From: Streptosporangium sp. NBC_01756
GTDB taxonomy: Bacteria > Actinomycetota > Actinomycetes > Streptosporangiales > Streptosporangiaceae
Assembly (NCBI RefSeq): GCF_035917975.1
Contig: NZ_CP109130.1
Coordinates: 1,860,001-1,924,000 of the forward strand
Reading direction: 5' to 3'
DNA length: 64,000 nt
Below, piece after piece: positions 8,683-18,280 of the stretch (position 1 is the first letter of the stretch; the number at the start of each line of letters is the position of its first letter). The position numbers were made by a program, and so were the translations under genes. The notes beneath the pieces are model-generated. The model ran no database searches. It had not been told where the DNA came from and saw only the letters and a program-made list of their open reading frames with translations.

Positions 8683-9057
8683 TCACCGGGAGCGGGCGGC
8701 CAGGTCGGCGAGCAGTCCCACGCCGACGACGAGTCCGCCCGCCAGGTCTCCCGCGCCGAGGGCGTGCGCCATCCTCGTGGCGGCCAGACGGCACTCCCCG
8801 TCCGGCAGCCTCCATCTGGCCAGCGGCCCTGTGACGATCTCCAGGGCTCTCCCGACCGGGTCGACGAAGACGAGCACGGCCCGTGCGGCCTCCTCGCCCA
8901 GTGCGGCGTGCAGCCGTTCGGAGAAGTGGCGGCGCGGGCCGACGGCCGACCCGAGGTAGGCGGCGAAGCGCAGACCGCTGCGATGTTCGGCGACGCGGAG
9001 TGCCTCACGGACGCTCTCGGCCTGGGTCGGGCTCAGTGCCCCCATCGCCCTCACCAT
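8683..9057 (-). CDS. DUF5130 family protein (TPM-like domain)
   Basis: 124 residues. The domain reads from LSPTQAESVREALRVAEHRSGLRFAAYLG through SERLHAALG and VLVFVDPVGRALEIVTG, as in actinobacterial DUF5130/TPM-like proteins of unknown biochemistry. It has no membrane segment. The ATG at 9057 overlaps the stop of the upstream membrane protein gene in ATGGTGA (a GTG at 9054 would also do), so the two are translated together. This pairing is common in actinobacteria. The function is unknown. Confidence 0.8.
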   Translation of the reverse strand: MVRAMGALSPTQAESVREALRVAEHRSGLRFAAYLGSAVGPRRHFSERLHAALGEEAARAVLVFVDPVGRALEIVTGPLARWRLPDGECRLAATRMAHALGAGDLAGGLVVGVGLLADLAARSR

Positions 9058-9347
9058 CCGGCCGACGCCCCGCCGACGTGCCGGCCCGGCTCGGAGAGCT
9101 CCGCCAGCGAGACCCAGTCCACCTGCGACGCCCGCGACCGGAGGTCGTCGCCGTCCACCGGCATCGGGGCGCCGGCGCTCTCGCTCCGCTCGCTGCGGAA
9201 CGGGCCGCCGAACCACACCACCCCCACCGAGGTGGTCCGGGCCGCGTTCCGGCGCGCCCTGCCGGGAAGGACCACCAGCAAGGTGATGAGCAGGAACAGG
9301 CCCGCCGAGGCTCCGACGAGGAAGCCAAGGACCTGGATCGCGTCCAC
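9051..9347 (-). CDS. Small single-pass membrane protein, partner of DUF5130
   Basis: 98 residues from a GTG at 9347: MDAIQVLGFLVGASAGLFLL begins one long membrane helix (about 3-25), followed by a basic PGRARRNAAR stop-transfer and a soluble tail. The tail contains VGVVWFGGPFRSE, a phrase conserved next to DUF5130 genes in other actinomycetes as far as I recall. It overlaps the DUF5130 gene by 7 bases. A longer frame upstream to 9431 lacks a credible ribosome site and a natural N-terminus. Role unknown. Confidence 0.7.
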   Translation of the reverse strand: MDAIQVLGFLVGASAGLFLLITLLVVLPGRARRNAARTTSVGVVWFGGPFRSERSESAGAPMPVDGDDLRSRASQVDWVSLAELSEPGRHVGGASAGW

Positions 9348-9700
9348 ACCACCAACGGTAGACCTGCGGTGCGGACGCGTCGAGGGCGCTACCGGGCGGC
9401 GGGCCGGCGCTCCCCGGAAACCACCGCGCACCGCCTCCGGTGTGGCGCCTCCGGGCTGCGGCTCCGGAGCGGAAACACGGCGCGGTGCCGCGCGGTTTGG
9501 TAGGTTCGGGCCCGTCCGGCTGCGGCTGTGGAGAGGAAGTCGCGTACGTGAGTCACGCCCCCGCAGGGCAGGCGCAGACGGCCCGGTTCTCTAGAGAGGA
9601 AATGCGTAGATACCCGGATCAGAACGGCGCCATGCGAGTGATGGTGGTCACAAAAGTATGAGATACCCAATACTAGGCACCCCCGAGGACGTCAGCTACC
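9348..9700. other. Divergent intergenic region with one possible short open reading frame
   Basis: 353 bases between the minus-strand membrane protein and the plus-strand NERD gene. It holds promoter space for both. At 9602-9661 a 19-residue frame, MRRYPDQNGAMRVMVVTKV, follows the ribosome-site-like GAGAGGAA and ends 39 bases before the NERD start, so it could be a leader peptide. I see no other structure. Confidence 0.4.
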
Positions 9701-10534
9701 GTGAGTGACGTGGATTCCGGTCAGGTACCAGAAGACGGTAACACTACGTCACCTATTTGGGTCAATGACCGACCGGCCGAGGACAGGCCGCCGTCTCGAC
9801 CCACCGCACCCGCGTCTACTTACGCACCCGTTGAGCGCGCCTCGCTGCGCAGCCTGCTCGACCATCCCAAATACCTTCACCTGCGCCGCCGCCTCCTGAT
9901 CGCGGTCGGTGTGGGCGTGGTCATGGGCATCCTGCTGTCGAGTTGGCGGCTGGGGGTGACCGCCGCCGTCCTGGCCGCGATCGTCGACACGGTGTTACGC
10001 GCCCGTACCACCTCGACCGTGCCGGCCTGGCGGCGCGCCTCAGTCGCGGAGCGGCGGACGGAAGCCCAGCTCAAAAGGCTGGAGCGAGGTGGCTACCGCA
10101 CCCTGCACGCCCGTGCGATCCCCGACAGCGAGGCCCAGATCGACCACCTGGTCGTGGGCCCCACCGGCGTGTACGCCGTGGACTCGGAGAAATGGGACAA
10201 GCGACTGCCGGTCCGCGTCCAGTCGCATCGCAAGCTGTTCCACGGGCCGTTCAACCAGAAGCCCCGCCTCGACGAGGCACGCTGGGAGGCGTCCCAGGCG
10301 GCCGAGCTGATCGGCACGGCGCTCGGCCACGAGGTGACGATCGTCCCGTCCCTGGCGATCTACGGGCCGGCGATCCCCTGGAAGATCCTCAACGTTCGCG
10401 AGGTCGACGTCTTCGACGGCAGTCGCGTCCGTAAATGGATCACCAAGCGGGAACGGTCACTCACCGACACCGAGATCCAGCGGATTTACGAGGCGGCCGA
10501 GCGGGTCCTGCCCGCCCGCTACCCCGAGTCCTGA
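9701..10534 (+). CDS. NERD domain membrane protein
   Basis: 277 residues. A disordered N-terminus rich in Pro and Ser is followed by a hydrophobic pair at about 68-95 (LLIAVGVGVVMGILL and VTAAVLAAIVDTVL). The nuclease-related NERD domain spans about residues 115-230: AQLKRLERGGYRTLHARAIPDSEAQIDHLVVGPTGVYAVDSEKW carries the Asp-x-Leu-Val and Asp-Ser-Glu-x-Trp marks of this PD-(D/E)XK-like fold. The start is a GTG at 9701. The gene ends with a strong hairpin. NERD proteins are suspected of DNA processing, but no function is proven. Confidence 0.85.
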   Translation: MSDVDSGQVPEDGNTTSPIWVNDRPAEDRPPSRPTAPASTYAPVERASLRSLLDHPKYLHLRRRLLIAVGVGVVMGILLSSWRLGVTAAVLAAIVDTVLRARTTSTVPAWRRASVAERRTEAQLKRLERGGYRTLHARAIPDSEAQIDHLVVGPTGVYAVDSEKWDKRLPVRVQSHRKLFHGPFNQKPRLDEARWEASQAAELIGTALGHEVTIVPSLAIYGPAIPWKILNVREVDVFDGSRVRKWITKRERSLTDTEIQRIYEAAERVLPARYPES

Positions 10535-10551
10535 CGCCGCGCCGTCTTCGA

Positions 10552-10593
10552 ACTCCGGCGGGAGCCGTCCTGCGGGACGGCTCCCGCCGGAGT
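10552..10593 (+). terminator. Strong hairpin after the NERD gene
   Basis: A perfect 19-bp stem, 10552-10570 pairing with 10575-10593, with the loop TGCG. It starts 17 bases after the stop codon. Confidence 0.85.
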
Positions 10594-10692
10594 GTCCACG
10601 CCCCGAACATCTCGCGTCGTGGACAGACGTCTCACGCACCGGGCGGTGGCCGTACCATTTGAGGACACGGTTTCAATGATGGGAGAAGCCTC

Positions 10693-12531
10693 ATGCCCGC
10701 CCTCAGGTCGCGTACGGTCACCCACGGCAGAAACATGGCCGGAGCCAGAGCCCTGCTCCGGGCGACGGGCGTAGCCGGCGGTGACTTCGGCAAACCCATC
10801 ATCGCGGTGGCCAACAGCTTCACCCAGTTCGTCCCCGGGCACGTCCATCTCCGCGAGGTGGGCGACGTGGTCGCCGGGGCGATCCGCGAGGCGGGCGCGA
10901 TCCCGCGCGAGTTCAACACGATCGCGGTCGACGACGGCATCGCGATGGGCCACGGCGGCATGCTCTACTCGCTGCCCAGCCGCGAGCTGATCGCCGACGC
11001 GGTCGAATACATGGTGAACGCGCACTGCGCCGACGCCCTCATCTGCGTCTCCAACTGCGACAAGATCACCCCGGGTATGCTGCTGGCCGCCTTCCGGCTC
11101 AACATCCCCACGGTCTTCGTCTCCGGCGGTCCCATGGAGGCCGGCAAGACGCCCAACGGCAAGCTCGACCTGATCGACCCGATGATCGCCGCGGCCGACG
11201 ACTCCGTCTCCGACGCGGAGCTGCTGGAGATGGAGGAGAACGCCTGCCCGACCTGCGGCTCGTGCAGCGGGATGTTCACCGCCAACTCGATGAACTGCCT
11301 CGCCGAGGCCATCGGCCTGGCGCTGCCGGGCAACGGCACGATCCTGGCCACGCACAAGGCGCGCAAGAAGCTGTTCCAGGACGCCGGGCGCCAGCTCGTG
11401 GAGATCACCCGCCGCTACTACGAACAGGACGACGAGACGGTCCTGCCGCGGAGCATCGCCACCAAGGACGCGTTCGAGAACGCCATGACGCTGGACGTGG
11501 CGATGGGCGGCTCGACGAACACGATCCTGCACATCCTCGCCGCGGCCCGCGAGGCCGAGGTGGACTTCGGCCTCAAGGAGATCAACGAGATCTCGCTGCG
11601 GGTGCCGTGCCTGTGCAAGGTCGCCCCGGCCACCGCGAAGTACCACGTGGAGGACGTCCACCGGGCCGGCGGCATCCCCGCCATCCTCGGCGAGCTCGAC
11701 CGGGGCGGTCTGATCCACCGCGACGCCTTCACCGTCAACGGCGGCACGATGGGCGACTACCTCGCCGCCTGGGATCCGCAGTCGGCCACCGCGCTGCCCG
11801 AGGCGCTGGACCTCTGGCACGCCGCCCCCGGCAACGTCCGGACCGTCAAGCCCTACTCCCAGGAGGCCCGCTGGGAGTCGCTCGACCTCGACCGGTCCGA
11901 GGGCTGCGTGCGCGACGTCGAGCACGCCTACACCCGCGACGGCGGCCTGGCCGTCCTCTACGGCAACATCGCCACGGAGGGCTGCATCGTCAAGACCGCC
12001 GGGGTCGACGAGTCGGTCTGGAGGTTCTCCGGGCCCGCCGTGGTCTTCGAGTCCCAGGACGACGCGGTCGAGGGCATCCTGAACAACAAGGTCGCGGCCG
12101 GTGACGTCGTGGTGATCCGTTACGAGGGGCCGAAGGGCGGGCCGGGCATGCAGGAGATGCTCTACCCGACCTCCTTCCTCAAGGGCAAGGGGCTGGGCAA
12201 GGCCTGCGCGCTGGTCACCGACGGGCGCTTCTCCGGGGGCACGAGCGGGCTGTCCATCGGCCACGCCTCTCCCGAGGCCGCCGAGGGCGGCACCATCGCC
12301 CTGGTCGAGGACGGCGACACCGTGGAGATCGACATCCCGGGCCGTTCGATCGAGTTGAAGGTCTCCGAGGAGGAACTGGCCGCCCGCCGCGAGCGGCTCG
12401 TGGCCGAGCTGGGCGGTTACCGGCCGCGTGACCGCCAGCGACCGGTGAGCGCCGCGCTGCAGGCCTACGCCGCACTGACCACTTCGGCCTCCACCGGCGC
12501 CTCCCGGGACCTGTCCCAGCTCTCCCGCTGA
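10693..12531 (+). CDS. ilvD: Dihydroxy-acid dehydratase
   Basis: 612 residues, full length. The enzyme converts 2,3-dihydroxy-acids to 2-keto-acids in valine, leucine and isoleucine synthesis. The Fe-S ligands are visible in [10 protein letters not shown] and [27 protein letters not shown] and [16 protein letters not shown] are the family signatures. It begins [20 protein letters not shown] after GGGAGAAG. The gene stands alone, with no other ilv or leu gene near, and is closed by a textbook terminator. Confidence 0.97.
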   Translation: MPALRSRTVTHGRNMAGARALLRATGVAGGDFGKPIIAVANSFTQFVPGHVHLREVGDVVAGAIREAGAIPREFNTIAVDDGIAMGHGGMLYSLPSRELIADAVEYMVNAHCADALICVSNCDKITPGMLLAAFRLNIPTVFVSGGPMEAGKTPNGKLDLIDPMIAAADDSVSDAELLEMEENACPTCGSCSGMFTANSMNCLAEAIGLALPGNGTILATHKARKKLFQDAGRQLVEITRRYYEQDDETVLPRSIATKDAFENAMTLDVAMGGSTNTILHILAAAREAEVDFGLKEINEISLRVPCLCKVAPATAKYHVEDVHRAGGIPAILGELDRGGLIHRDAFTVNGGTMGDYLAAWDPQSATALPEALDLWHAAPGNVRTVKPYSQEARWESLDLDRSEGCVRDVEHAYTRDGGLAVLYGNIATEGCIVKTAGVDESVWRFSGPAVVFESQDDAVEGILNNKVAAGDVVVIRYEGPKGGPGMQEMLYPTSFLKGKGLGKACALVTDGRFSGGTSGLSIGHASPEAAEGGTIALVEDGDTVEIDIPGRSIELKVSEEELAARRERLVAELGGYRPRDRQRPVSAALQAYAALTTSASTGASRDLSQLSR

Positions 12532-12540
12532 CGCCCGTCA

Positions 12541-12580
12541 TCCTGTCGGGTACGGCATGCCCCGTACCCGACAGGATTTT
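12541..12580 (+). terminator. Intrinsic terminator of ilvD
   Basis: A 15-bp perfect stem (12541-12555 with 12562-12576) with a 6-base loop, followed by TTTT. It is one of the few terminators in the window with a T run. Confidence 0.9.
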
Positions 12581-12603
12581 CGAAAAATGTCGGTGCTGAG
12601 ACG

Positions 12604-12609
12604 TAATAT
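12604..12609 (+). promoter_or_regulatory. -10 box TAATAT, probably of a leaderless transcript
   Basis: TAATAT ends 6 bases before the ATG at 12616, and no ribosome site stands between. This spacing puts the transcript start at or beside the start codon, the usual form of leaderless mRNA in actinomycetes. Confidence 0.6.
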
Positions 12610-12615
12610 CAGAGT

Positions 12616-13119
12616 ATGGCTACCGTCTTGAAGCCCTCCGCCAGCCCGCTGACAACCGCCGAGATCGCCGCCCTCGCCCTGTCCCTGGCACACCTGGGTT
12701 CGGGCCCGCAGGCCACCGCCGCCCGCAGCGGCCTGCGCCACGCGTTCGAGCATCTGGAGCTCGACGACGACGTCATCCTCTCCACCCTGTCGACCCTCAC
12801 CGACCCGATGCCCGGCCCGGTCGCCGACCGGGCCCGGACCATCGCCGGCGCGATCACCTCGCGTCTCGTGATCCGCCTGCACTACCGGGACGTGTCCGGC
12901 CGGATCACCGTCCGCGACGTCGACCCGGTGACGTGCATGGTCCACCGTGACTACTGGTATCTCGTGGGGATGTGCCGCATGCGCGGTGCCATCCGGGCCT
13001 TCCGGTTCGATCGGATCGTCGCCACCGAACCCACCTTCATGCCCGCCCAGCAGCATCTGGCCGACCACTTCCTGCCCTTCCAGGGCAAGCGCGCCGTCCA
13101 GAGCAGGCACGCGGCCTAG
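12616..13119 (+). CDS. Stand-alone WYL domain protein
   Basis: 167 residues. The second half (about 80-150) is a WYL domain: SRLVIRLHYRDVSGRITVRD, then VHRDYWYLVGMCRMRGAIRAFRFDRI with the Trp-Tyr-Leu core and the Arg residues that bind ligands or nucleic acid ends in this family. The usual N-terminal DNA-binding helix-turn-helix is not recognisable. The first half is a short helical region. WYL proteins often control DNA-damage or defence genes, but no target is visible. Its stop codon shares the bases CTAG with the stop of the convergent zinc-ribbon gene. Confidence 0.82.
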   Translation: MATVLKPSASPLTTAEIAALALSLAHLGSGPQATAARSGLRHAFEHLELDDDVILSTLSTLTDPMPGPVADRARTIAGAITSRLVIRLHYRDVSGRITVRDVDPVTCMVHRDYWYLVGMCRMRGAIRAFRFDRIVATEPTFMPAQQHLADHFLPFQGKRAVQSRHAA

Positions 13120-13328
13120 CCGCAGCAGCCTCCACCGCAACATCCGCCGCCACCGGCCGGCCGGGGAGCCGGAGCACCGGACCCGCCGGTGACGGCGACC
13201 GTGGACAGCAATTTGACGGTGTCGTCATGGCCCTGCGGGCAGAGCGCCGGGTCGCCGGATCTGGCCATCGGGCGGGAGAGTTCGAAGGTGGATCCACAGG
13301 CACGGCAGCGGAAGTCATAGCGCGGCAT
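13116..13328 (-). CDS. FmdB family zinc-ribbon protein
   Basis: 70 residues starting MPRYDFRCRACGSTFELSRPM, the standard opening of FmdB-type regulatory zinc ribbons, with CRAC and a later CPQGH as metal ligands (the second knuckle is Cys-His-like rather than CxxC). The C-terminus is GGGGCCGGGCCG, a Gly-Cys tail that may hold further metal. It is read from an ATG at 13328; the longer frame to 13415 has no good start. It ends head-on with the WYL gene with a 4-base overlap. Function of the family is poorly known. Confidence 0.82.
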   Translation of the reverse strand: MPRYDFRCRACGSTFELSRPMARSGDPALCPQGHDDTVKLLSTVAVTGGSGAPAPRPAGGGGCCGGGCCG

Positions 13329-13457
13329 GACACCCAGGTTACCCAGGTTGCCGAAGATCCGCCGACCATCTCGGGCCTCAGGATCCCGCCGGCCGATCTG
13401 CCTGATCGTCATCACCCGGATCGGCCGGCGGGGCCGTTCGCGTCGGGAGGACGTCGA

Positions 13458-14279
13458 TCAGGTGAAGCGGATGAAGGCGTAGTCGGCCACCGGCCGGTAG
13501 CCGATCGCCTGGTAGATGGAGTTGGAGGTGGGATTGGACAGGTCGGTGAAGAGCAGCACGTCCGTTGCTCCGTCCGCCAGCGCCTTGGCCGTCGCGGCGT
13601 GGGTGACCGCCGCGCCGTAGCCCTTCCTTCGAGACTCGCGCGGTGTGTAGACCGGGCCGATCCGGGACATGCCCCCGATGGGTGCGGAGACTCCGGCGAA
13701 CGCGACGGGCCGCCCGTCCGCCTCCCACAGGACGAGCTCCTCACGGCCGACCCTGCTGGCCACCAGCGGGGTCAGGTTAACGGGAGCGACTCCGGCGGCC
13801 TCGACCTGGAAGTCGTTGGACCACCCGACCAGCCGTTCGAGGTCGGCCGGGACGGCCGTCCGCGCGGCCTCCCCCGGCCGGGAGGGAGGCGGCACGAGTG
13901 CGTCAAGCCGGTAGAGCCGTTCGGAGCGGCGCTCCGCCTCGGGCCGCCACCAGGCACCGGCGAACGCCTCCGCCTGCGCGAGGGGCCCGGAGACGCCGGA
14001 GACCACCCGTTCGGACTCGATCAGCCGGGTGGCGAGGTCGCGGACGGTCTCGGCCGGGATGTCGGCGAGCAGCAGGGGATGCGGGGGCGTCTGGCTCGCC
14101 GCCGCGACGGTCTCGCCGTCCCGTTCCAGCCAGGCCAGCAGCACGTCGTCGCCCCACAGTCCGTTGCGGATCCCGCGCAGGACGGTGAGCGGGGCGGTGT
14201 TGCGGACCGGATCCTTCAGGAGCCACGGCTCCGCCGCCCCGGCATACACCTCGACATCGGAGGTGAACATCCATCCCAT
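13458..14279 (-). CDS. GNAT family N-acetyltransferase
   Basis: 273 residues. The N-terminal half is a divergent domain with WLLKDPVRN and GDDVLLAWL. The C-terminal half is a GNAT domain with the acetyl-CoA loop GPVYTPRESRRKGYGAAVTH and the following SNPTSNSIYQAIGYRPV, typical of the FR47-like group. ATGs at 14279 and 14270 are both possible starts; I use the first. The substrate is unknown. It is read towards the FmdB gene with a gap of about 130 bases. Confidence 0.88.
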   Translation of the reverse strand: MGWMFTSDVEVYAGAAEPWLLKDPVRNTAPLTVLRGIRNGLWGDDVLLAWLERDGETVAAASQTPPHPLLLADIPAETVRDLATRLIESERVVSGVSGPLAQAEAFAGAWWRPEAERRSERLYRLDALVPPPSRPGEAARTAVPADLERLVGWSNDFQVEAAGVAPVNLTPLVASRVGREELVLWEADGRPVAFAGVSAPIGGMSRIGPVYTPRESRRKGYGAAVTHAATAKALADGATDVLLFTDLSNPTSNSIYQAIGYRPVADYAFIRFT

Positions 14280-14332
14280 ACGTCGATTGTGCCGAACGGG
14301 ATGGGCCGGGGCGAACGGATGTCGCTCCGCGG

Positions 14333-14842
14333 TCAGGCCGCGCTCTCCACCAGGTAAGGCGCCCATAGGGGATCGCCGACGCCGTGCGCGCCGATGAGCC
14401 GCCAGTGGACGCCGCGTGGCACCACCGGGACGACGCTCAGCGTCCATCCCAGTTCCTCCAGCATCCGGTCCGCCTTACGGTGGTTGCACGTTGTGCACGA
14501 GGCGACGCAGTTCTCCCACGTGTGGGGGCCGCCTCGTGAGCGCGGGATCACATGGTCGATGGTCTCGGCCCGCTGGCCGCAGTAGGCGCACCGGTAGTCG
14601 TCCCGGCGCATCAACGCGTTACGGGTCAGTGGGATCCGTGACCGGTAGGGGATACGGACATATCGGCGAAGCCTGATCACCGACGGCACGTCGAGCGTGC
14701 GGCTCGCCGAGCGGAACACGGCGCCCCGCCCGTCGCGATGCACGACATCCGCCTTCTCCCTGAGCACGAGCACGACCGCGCGGTGCAGGGAGAGGGTGGT
14801 CAGGGGTTCGTAGGTGGCGTTCAACAGCAGGACCTGGCGCAT
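14333..14842 (-). CDS. HNH endonuclease
   Basis: 169 residues. The HNH core runs from about 75 to 130: RRDDYRCAYCGQRAETIDHVIPRSRGGPHTWENCVASCTTCNH gives two CxxC zinc knuckles and the His-Asn-His triad. The opening MRQVLLLNATYEPLTTLSLHRAVVLVL is the form found in a very widespread actinobacterial HNH protein of unknown role, usually chromosomal and not tied to mobile DNA. It is transcribed away from the prolyl oligopeptidase. Confidence 0.92.
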   Translation of the reverse strand: MRQVLLLNATYEPLTTLSLHRAVVLVLREKADVVHRDGRGAVFRSASRTLDVPSVIRLRRYVRIPYRSRIPLTRNALMRRDDYRCAYCGQRAETIDHVIPRSRGGPHTWENCVASCTTCNHRKADRMLEELGWTLSVVPVVPRGVHWRLIGAHGVGDPLWAPYLVESAA

Positions 14843-15175
14843 CAGCGGGCCCTTCCCGCTGCACTACGCGTCAATTGAGGGGGCACGCTGCCACGTGCCC
14901 CGGTTGGCGGCCCCTCCTGGGGCCCGGATGCTTCCGTCACAAGGACCTCCGCCGGACGGCCCAGCGGATGGTCACCACGGCACCGTCCTCAACCAATTTT
15001 GGCTTCTGCATCGTCGTTCCCGCCACCCATAAACGAGCCACCCATACATGACTGAAGGGAGGCCTGGTACGTTTTATGCCCGCATTACTGGTTTTTAACT
15101 CCTCTGGTGGCGGATCGGACGCACCCCACGCGCAATGGGCCCGTGCTGTCGTCCGGAGGTCGTAGGGTTCCTGCC
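14843..15175. other. Divergent promoter region between the HNH and peptidase genes
   Basis: 333 bases with no supported gene. On the plus strand TAGGGT at 15163-15168 stands 7 bases before the peptidase ATG, which suggests a leaderless transcript. The minus-strand promoter of the HNH gene must also be here, but I see no clear box. Confidence 0.5.
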
Positions 15176-17248
15176 ATGACGCGACAGCCATACCCTCCTG
15201 CCGGCCGTGACGGACTCGTCGAGAACCTGCACGGCACCCCGGTCCCCGACCCCTACCGGTGGCTGGAGGATCCCGACGACCCGGCGACCAAGTCATGGCT
15301 GGCCGATGAGGAACAGCTGTTCACCGCCGAGATGGACGCTCTCCCGGGGAGGGAGGGGTTCAAGGCGCGGATCGCCGAACTCCTGCGGTCCGGCTCGATC
15401 GGCGCACCGGTGTGGCGCGGTGAACGGCGGTTCTTCATGCGCCGCACCCCCGAGCAGGAGCACGCCGTGCTCTACACCGTCGACCCCGACGGCACCGAGC
15501 GAGCGCTGCTGGACCCCATGGCGCTCGACCCGACCGGCCTGACCACCCTCGACTCCTGGCAGCCCGACAAGGAGGGCCGCCTGCTCGCCTACCAGGTGTC
15601 GGTGGGCGGCGACGAGGAGTCGAGCCTCTACCTGATGGACGTCGCACTCGGCCACCGGATCGAGGGCCCGATCGACCGATGCCGCTACTCCCCCGTGGCC
15701 TGGCTCCCCGGCGGAGACGCCTTCTACTACGTGCGCAGGCTGCCCTCCACCGAGGTGCCCGAGGGAGAGGACCAGTTCCACCGCCGGGTCTACCTGCACA
15801 GGGTCGGCACCTCCACCGAGGACGACTTCCTGATCTTCGGTGACGGTCTGGAGAAGACCAACTACTACGGCGTCGCGGTCTCCCGCGACGGCCGCTGGCT
15901 GCAGATCTCCGCCTCCCGCGGCACGGCCCCGCGCAACGACCTGTGGGTGGCCGACCTGTCGGTCTCCTCCCTCTCCTCGCCGGAGCTCGTCGTCGTCCAG
16001 GAGGACGTGGACGCCCAGAGCGCCCTGCACTTCGGGCGTGACGGCAGGCTCTACGTGTTCACCGACCGCGACGCCCCACGCGGGCGGGTCTGCGTGACCG
16101 ACCCCACCACCCCTCAGTTCGAGCACTGGCGCGACCTGGTCCCGCAGGACCCGGAGGCCGTGCTGTCGGACTTCGCGATCCTCGACGACCTGGACCGGCC
16201 GATCATGCTGGTCGGCTGGACCCGTCATGCGATCAGTGAGATCTCCATCCACGACCTGGTCACCGGCGAGCGTTCCGGGGAGGTGCCGACGCCCGGCCTG
16301 GGCACGATCGGCGGCATCAGCGAATGCCCCGAGGGCGGTCACGAGGCCTGGTTCGGTTACACCGACAACACCACCCCGCCCACCATCCAGCGCTACGACG
16401 CCCGCACCGGTGAGACCACCCTGTGGGCCGCCTCCCCCGGCGCGGTCGAGGTGCCCGCCGTCGACACCGAGCAGGTGACCTACCGCTCGGCGGACGGCAG
16501 CGAGGTCCACATGCTGGTGATCTCCAAGCCCGGTTCCGAGGGACCGCGGCCGACCATCCTGTACGGCTACGGCGGCTTCGGCATCTCGATGACCCCCGGT
16601 TACTCGGCGTCGATCCTGACCTGGGTCGAGGCGGGCGGCGTCTACGCCATCGCCCAGTTGCGCGGCGGCGGCGAGCAGGGCGAGGAGTGGCACCGGGCCG
16701 GAATGCTGGCCAACAAGCAGAACGTCTACGACGACCTGCACGCGGCGGCCGAACACCTGATCGCCACCGGTGTCACCACGGCCTCTCAGCTGGCCATCTC
16801 CGGAGGTTCCAACGGCGGCCTGCTGGTCGGCGCGGCGCTGACCCAGCGACCCGAACTGTACGCGGCCGTCGTCTGCTCGGCCCCGCTGCTCGACATGGTC
16901 CGCTACGAGCTGTTCGGCCTCGGCGCCACCTGGAACGTCGAGTACGGCTCCGCCGAGAAGCCCGACGAGTTCGCGTGGCTGTACGCCTACTCGCCCTACC
17001 ATCGGGTCCGCGAGGGCGTCTCCTACCCGGCGACGCTCTTCACCGTCTTCCAGTCCGACACCCGGGTTCACCCGCTGCACGCCTGGAAGATGTGCGCGGC
17101 GCTCCAGCACGCCCAGGCCGGAGACAGGCCGATCCTGCTGCGCACCGAGACCGAGGTGGGTCACGGCGCCCGCGCGGTCAGCAAGACCGTCGAGCTCGCC
17201 GCCGACCAGCTCACCTTCCTCGCCTGTCACACCGGCCTGACCGCGTAG
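15176..17248 (+). CDS. Prolyl oligopeptidase family serine peptidase (S9)
   Basis: 690 residues, normal for prolyl oligopeptidase. It starts after the ATG with [20 protein letters not shown], the family signature at the N-terminus, continues through a beta-propeller and ends in an alpha/beta-hydrolase domain. The triad is visible: Ser545 in GGSNGG, Asp628 in QSDTRVHP and His663 in GHGAR. There is no signal peptide, so it is likely cytoplasmic and cuts short proline-containing peptides. A frame open further upstream (to 15107) lacks family sequence. It ends against purU with a shared hairpin. Confidence 0.95.
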   Translation: MTRQPYPPAGRDGLVENLHGTPVPDPYRWLEDPDDPATKSWLADEEQLFTAEMDALPGREGFKARIAELLRSGSIGAPVWRGERRFFMRRTPEQEHAVLYTVDPDGTERALLDPMALDPTGLTTLDSWQPDKEGRLLAYQVSVGGDEESSLYLMDVALGHRIEGPIDRCRYSPVAWLPGGDAFYYVRRLPSTEVPEGEDQFHRRVYLHRVGTSTEDDFLIFGDGLEKTNYYGVAVSRDGRWLQISASRGTAPRNDLWVADLSVSSLSSPELVVVQEDVDAQSALHFGRDGRLYVFTDRDAPRGRVCVTDPTTPQFEHWRDLVPQDPEAVLSDFAILDDLDRPIMLVGWTRHAISEISIHDLVTGERSGEVPTPGLGTIGGISECPEGGHEAWFGYTDNTTPPTIQRYDARTGETTLWAASPGAVEVPAVDTEQVTYRSADGSEVHMLVISKPGSEGPRPTILYGYGGFGISMTPGYSASILTWVEAGGVYAIAQLRGGGEQGEEWHRAGMLANKQNVYDDLHAAAEHLIATGVTTASQLAISGGSNGGLLVGAALTQRPELYAAVVCSAPLLDMVRYELFGLGATWNVEYGSAEKPDEFAWLYAYSPYHRVREGVSYPATLFTVFQSDTRVHPLHAWKMCAALQHAQAGDRPILLRTETEVGHGARAVSKTVELAADQLTFLACHTGLTA

Positions 17249-17255
17249 CCGGAGA

Positions 17256-17302
17256 CGGTCCGGCTCCCGGGGACCTTGCTTCCTGCCCCGGAAGCCGGAC
17301 CG
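17256..17302. terminator. Hairpin between the convergent peptidase and purU genes
   Basis: CGGTCCGGCT (17256-17265) pairs with 17293-17302, and after one mismatch CCGGGG pairs with CCCCGG, with a 14-base loop. It can serve both transcripts. Confidence 0.7.
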
Positions 17303-17425
17303 GCGCGGCGCGGCGACCTGACGGTCCCCGAAGCGCGGTGACCACGAACGTTCACCGGTGTCCGGGACGGCCCCCGCCGAGATCGTCTCCGGGACGGCGT
17401 GCCGTCGAACCCGGTGAACGCCTCG

Positions 17426-18280
17426 CTAGCGCGGAAAGACGATGGTCTTGTGGCCGTCCAGCAGGACGCGCTGCTCGGTGTGCCACCGTACGGCGCGGGC
17501 CAGCGCTTGGCACTCGACGTCGCGGCCGATGGCGGCCAGGTCCTCGGCCGAGTGGGTGTGGTTGACTCGGGCGACCTCCTGCTCGATGATCGGGCCTTCG
17601 TCGAGATCGGCGGTCACGTAGTGGGCAGTCGCCCCGATCAGCTTCACCCCGCGGGAATGGGCCTGGTGGTACGGCTTGGCCCCCTTGAACGACGGCAGGA
17701 ACGAGTGGTGAATGTTGATCACGTTCCCGGCGAGCTTGACGCAGAGGTCCTCCGACAGCACCTGCATGTAACGCGCGAGCACCACCAGATCGGCCCGGTA
17801 GTGATCGACCAGAGCAACGATCTCCGCCTCCTGCCGCGGCTTGGTCTCGGCGGTGACCGGCAGGTGGTGGTAATCGATGCCGTATGACTGGGTCAGCGGG
17901 CGCATGTCGGGGTGGTTGGAGGCCACCGCGACGATCTCGATGTCGAGCAGGCCGGAGCGCGTCCGGTAGAGCAGGTCGTTGAGGCAGTGCCCGAACTTGC
18001 TGACCAGCACCAGCACACGCGGCTTGACGGCCAGGTCCCGTAGCTTGACGTCCATGCCGAAGTCGGGGGCGAGCGCGGCGAAGGCCGTATGGAGTTCTCC
18101 GTCGGAGAGGGTGGAGGAGAACTGCACCCTCATGAAGAACCGCTCGGCGATGGGGTCTCCGAACTGCTGGCTCTCGATGATGTTGCAGCCCCGCGCGGCC
18201 AGGAGACCGGAGACGGCGGCCACCACGCCCGGCCGGTCCGGGCAGGACAGCGTCAGCACATACTGGGTGACGGAGTTCAT
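17426..18280 (-). CDS. purU: Formyltetrahydrofolate deformylase
   Basis: 284 residues. The enzyme hydrolyses 10-formyl-tetrahydrofolate to formate and tetrahydrofolate, feeding formate to purine synthesis and balancing one-carbon pools. Residues 8-85 form an ACT domain (LTLSCPDRPGVVAAVSGLLA). The formyltransferase domain follows, with INIHHSFLPSFKGAKPYHQA and GATAHYVTADLDEGPII holding the catalytic His and Asp. GAGGAGG stands 5 bases before the ATG at 18280. It is a single gene. Confidence 0.96.
   Translation of the reverse strand: MNSVTQYVLTLSCPDRPGVVAAVSGLLAARGCNIIESQQFGDPIAERFFMRVQFSSTLSDGELHTAFAALAPDFGMDVKLRDLAVKPRVLVLVSKFGHCLNDLLYRTRSGLLDIEIVAVASNHPDMRPLTQSYGIDYHHLPVTAETKPRQEAEIVALVDHYRADLVVLARYMQVLSEDLCVKLAGNVINIHHSFLPSFKGAKPYHQAHSRGVKLIGATAHYVTADLDEGPIIEQEVARVNHTHSAEDLAAIGRDVECQALARAVRWHTEQRVLLDGHKTIVFPR

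Noticed and set aside
10519-12264. Long frame antisense to ilvD
   Set aside because: Low-information mirror frame of a well-supported gene.
15293-17230. 645-codon frame antisense to the prolyl oligopeptidase
   Set aside because: Mirror frame with no motif, while the sense frame has a full catalytic triad.
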